Positions 5,728 through 7,017 of a DNA stretch of 7,017 nucleotides are shown one piece after another. Each line of letters opens with the position of its first letter. The first letter of the stretch is position 1. This DNA is from Sutterella parvirubra YIT 11816. Its GTDB lineage: Bacteria > Pseudomonadota > Gammaproteobacteria > Burkholderiales > Burkholderiaceae_F. Under the pieces are notes generated by a model that saw only the letters and a program-made list of their open reading frames with translations, was not told the DNA's origin and searched no databases. The stretch lies in the NCBI RefSeq assembly GCF_000250875.1, contig NZ_JH604898.1, positions 1 through 7,017 of the forward strand. Reading direction: 5' to 3'. The position numbers were made by a program, and so were the translations under genes.

Positions 5728-5756
5728 AGTCTAGGAACGGCACAAGGAACTGACCA
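5728..5756 (-). promoter_or_regulatory. Candidate assT promoter
   Basis: On the minus strand, TGGTCA (5756-5751, 4 of 6 to the -35 consensus) is followed after 17 bases by TAGACT (5733-5728, 4 of 6 to the -10 consensus). Transcription would begin about 55 bases before the assT ATG. The weak match to consensus suits an activator-dependent promoter. The -35 element lies at the centre of the dyad 5735-5776. Confidence 0.38.
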
Positions 5757-5776
5757 TTCCCGATTTCCTGCCGTTC
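5735..5776. promoter_or_regulatory. Dyad in the assT/LysR control region, probable LysR-type operator
   Basis: GAACGGCA (5735-5742) and TGCCGTTC (5769-5776) are perfect inverted copies whose centres are 34 bp apart, a little over three helix turns. A smaller pair GGAA (5746-5749) / TTCC (5757-5760) sits inside, roughly concentric. LysR-type tetramers usually cover 50-60 bp between their own gene and a divergent target, and this 126-bp gap fits that plan. No other regulator in the window would explain it. Confidence 0.5.
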
Positions 5777-5792
5777 GTACCAAAATAAGAAA

Positions 5793-6743
5793 ATGCAGAT
5801 TTCCAAATCCCAAATGCGCACCGAGGACCTCGACGTGCGCACGCTTCGGCTGCTCGTCTCGGTGCTTGAAACCCGCTCGCTCTCCGCGGCCGCGGCGGCC
5901 TTGGGCGTGAGCGCCGGGACCGCCTCGAAGCTCCTCCAGAAGGCGCGCGACGCCTTCGGCGACGCGCTCTTCGTGCGTTCCGGAGGTCAGATGACCCCGA
6001 CCGAGCGCATGGGGCGTTTGGCCGGCCGCTTGGAGAGCGCGTTGGCGTTGATCGAAGGCATCACCGCGCCGGACGAACCCTTCTCGCCCGCGACCGCGAA
6101 GGCGACCATCACCGTGGCGGGTGCGGACAACGCGGTGCTGACGCTCCTGCAGCCCACGATCGGCGCCTTCTTCCGCGAGGCGCCGAACCTGAAGTTCTCG
6201 GTCGAGCCGATGGGCAACGACATGTTGGAGCGCCTGCGCTCGGGACAGACCGACATGGGGCTCGTCATGGACGAGAGCCTGCACTTGGGGCCAACCTTCC
6301 GGCAGCGGGTGCTGGTGAACTCGCATCACGTGCTGCTCGTGAGGAAAGGACATCCGCTGCAGGCGCTCGCCCGCGACCGTGAGCTTGTCCCCGAAGACCT
6401 CGACCGATTCCCTCGGATCGGCATCATGATGGCGAAGCCCTCTGGGGGCTTCCGAGAGATTCTGGACACGTTCGACCACGCGGACAACCACCAGCTCAAG
6501 ATGCCGCACTTTCTCGCGGCGGCCTTCTTTCTCAAAGACACCGACTACTGGATCACGCTCCCGAAGGAGACGGCGGAGCGCTTGACGCATATGGACGACT
6601 TCGTGATCCTGCGGGATCCGGTGCACGGGACGCTGCCGTGGCGCCCGACCCTCATCTGGCACGAGCGCACGGACGGAAGTCCGCTCCACCAGTGGGTGCG
6701 CTCGAAGATCGTCGAGGCGGCGGGGAGACTCGCCGCGAAATGA
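5793..6743 (+). CDS. LysR-type transcriptional regulator, divergent from assT
   Basis: This is a 316-residue cytosolic DNA-binding regulator. The winged helix-turn-helix fills about residues 13-72: DVRTLRLLVSVLETRSLSAA, then the recognition-helix region GVSAGTASKLLQKAR and the wing FGDALFVRSGG-MTPTE. This is the usual LysR layout, although the segment reads A-G-T-A-S-K rather than the common Q-P-A-V-S. A linker helix follows (about 73-95). The effector-binding domain fills about 100-310 and its inducer is unknown. The start ATG at 5793 has only a weak A+G-rich stretch before it. ATG 5814 (residue 8) has no better site, so the start could be either. The gene is divergent from assT across 126 bp containing a dyad, so assT is its most likely target, and self-regulation is likely. 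Total length is normal for the family. Confidence 0.9.
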   Translation: MQISKSQMRTEDLDVRTLRLLVSVLETRSLSAAAAALGVSAGTASKLLQKARDAFGDALFVRSGGQMTPTERMGRLAGRLESALALIEGITAPDEPFSPATAKATITVAGADNAVLTLLQPTIGAFFREAPNLKFSVEPMGNDMLERLRSGQTDMGLVMDESLHLGPTFRQRVLVNSHHVLLVRKGHPLQALARDRELVPEDLDRFPRIGIMMAKPSGGFREILDTFDHADNHQLKMPHFLAAAFFLKDTDYWITLPKETAERLTHMDDFVILRDPVHGTLPWRPTLIWHERTDGSPLHQWVRSKIVEAAGRLAAK

Positions 6744-6840
6744 GGCGGGGCGGCCGGAGGACGGGTGACGGCTGACGGCGTCCCGTCGCCATCCTCATTC
6801 ACGCGCCCGCGGCGCCGAAACCGAAAACAAAACGAAAACA

Positions 6841-6872
6841 AAAAAAGAGCCCGGTCGACCAAAACCGGGCTC
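6841..6872 (-). terminator. Intrinsic terminator for the minus-strand gene entering from the right
   Basis: On the minus strand GAGCCCGGT (6872-6864) pairs perfectly with ACCGGGCTC (6855-6847) around an eight-base loop, and a run of Ts follows at once (6846 leftward). This is a textbook rho-independent terminator. It lies about 90 bases past the stop codon of the partial gene at 6963-7017. On the plus strand the hairpin has no T tail. Confidence 0.85.
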
Positions 6873-6888
6873 GAAACCTTCGGAGAGG

Positions 6889-6928
6889 TCCGGGGGCGGG
6901 CGCCGCCAAGAGGGCGCCCGGCACCGGA
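6889..6928 (-). other. Stem-loop between the right-edge gene and its terminator
   Basis: CGGGCGCC (6897-6904) pairs perfectly with GGCGCCCG (6913-6920). An outer pair TCCGG (6889-6893) / CCGGA (6924-6928) extends it with a small internal loop. It would be in the 3' untranslated part of the minus-strand transcript and could protect it or assist termination. Confidence 0.4.
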
Positions 6929-6962
6929 GGAGAACATTCTGAAGGAGAGAGGATTCCTCGAT

Positions 6963-7017
6963 TTACTTCCGCATCCGGGCGAGGAGGCCCGAGCCGCAGA
7001 GGATGACGTAGAGAAGG
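6963..7017 (-). CDS. C-terminal end of a probable inner-membrane protein (partial)
   Basis: The last 17 codons and a TAA stop are visible on the minus strand, giving LLYVILCGSGLLARMRK. A hydrophobic stretch ending in a cluster of basic residues is typical of a last transmembrane helix with a cytoplasmic tail, as in transporters. The strong minus-strand terminator downstream supports a real gene here. The family cannot be recognised from so few residues. The other frames at this edge show nothing better. Confidence 0.5.
   Translation of the reverse strand, partial: LLYVILCGSGLLARMRK

Larger units (their letters stand above)
6744..6962. other. Intergenic region, 219 bp, between the LysR gene and the right-edge gene
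   Basis: No gene is visible. After the LysR stop there is a weak inverted repeat GACGGG (6760-6765) / CCCGTC (6782-6787) that could serve the plus strand but has no T tail. An A-rich tract (6824-6846), a terminator for the minus strand, and a second stem-loop follow. Confidence 0.6.

Noticed and set aside
3738..5753. Open frame of 671 codons on the plus strand, opposite assT
   Set aside because: Same bias-driven antisense frame. The minus-strand product has a signal peptide and all AssT active-site residues.
5724..6689. Open frame of 321 codons on the minus strand, opposite the LysR gene
   Set aside because: Arg/His/Glu-rich shadow of the LysR-type gene. It would also overlap the assT control region.

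Overview
The window joins two kinds of DNA. Bases 1 to about 610 are visibly more A+T-rich and look like the end of a Tn7-like transposon. A tnsA endonuclease gene is read leftward off the window edge, and four copies of an 18-19 bp repeat lie just upstream of it, where TnsB transposase sites would be. From about 620 onward the DNA is G+C-rich with strong G/C third-position bias, and it carries an ordinary-looking metabolic locus. Periplasmic flavin reductases without haem, AssT and LysR regulators in G+C-rich DNA would suit a gut betaproteobacterium such as Sutterellaceae (Burkholderiales), but that placement is inference from gene content only.

Layout: tnsA (minus, partial, 1-397); its promoter region and the repeat array (398-571); an uncertain transposon terminus, best guess near 609; an aldo/keto reductase (minus, 623-1516) whose 3' end faces the transposon; a 368-bp divergent, structured intergenic region; a secreted FMN/FAD fumarate-reductase-type flavoprotein (plus, 1885-3681); stem-loops between convergent genes (3689-3820); a secreted aryl-sulfate sulfotransferase, assT (minus, 3828-5666); a 126-bp divergent control region with a perfect 8-bp-arm dyad; a LysR-type regulator (plus, 5793-6743); and a minus-strand terminator plus the last 17 codons of a probable membrane protein entering from the right (6963-7017).

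How the genes may work together: the LysR-type protein probably controls assT, since they are divergent and share a dyad centred on the likely assT -35 element. AssT and the flavoprotein would both act in the periplasm, on aryl sulfates/phenols and on an unsaturated organic acid used as electron acceptor. They are convergent, not co-transcribed, so a direct link is not shown. The strongest discovery lead is the Tn7-like element. Its tnsA side faces the 3' end of the aldo/keto reductase gene, the same arrangement Tn7 has at glmS, so this gene end may be an attachment site. The targeting and cargo genes lie outside the window.
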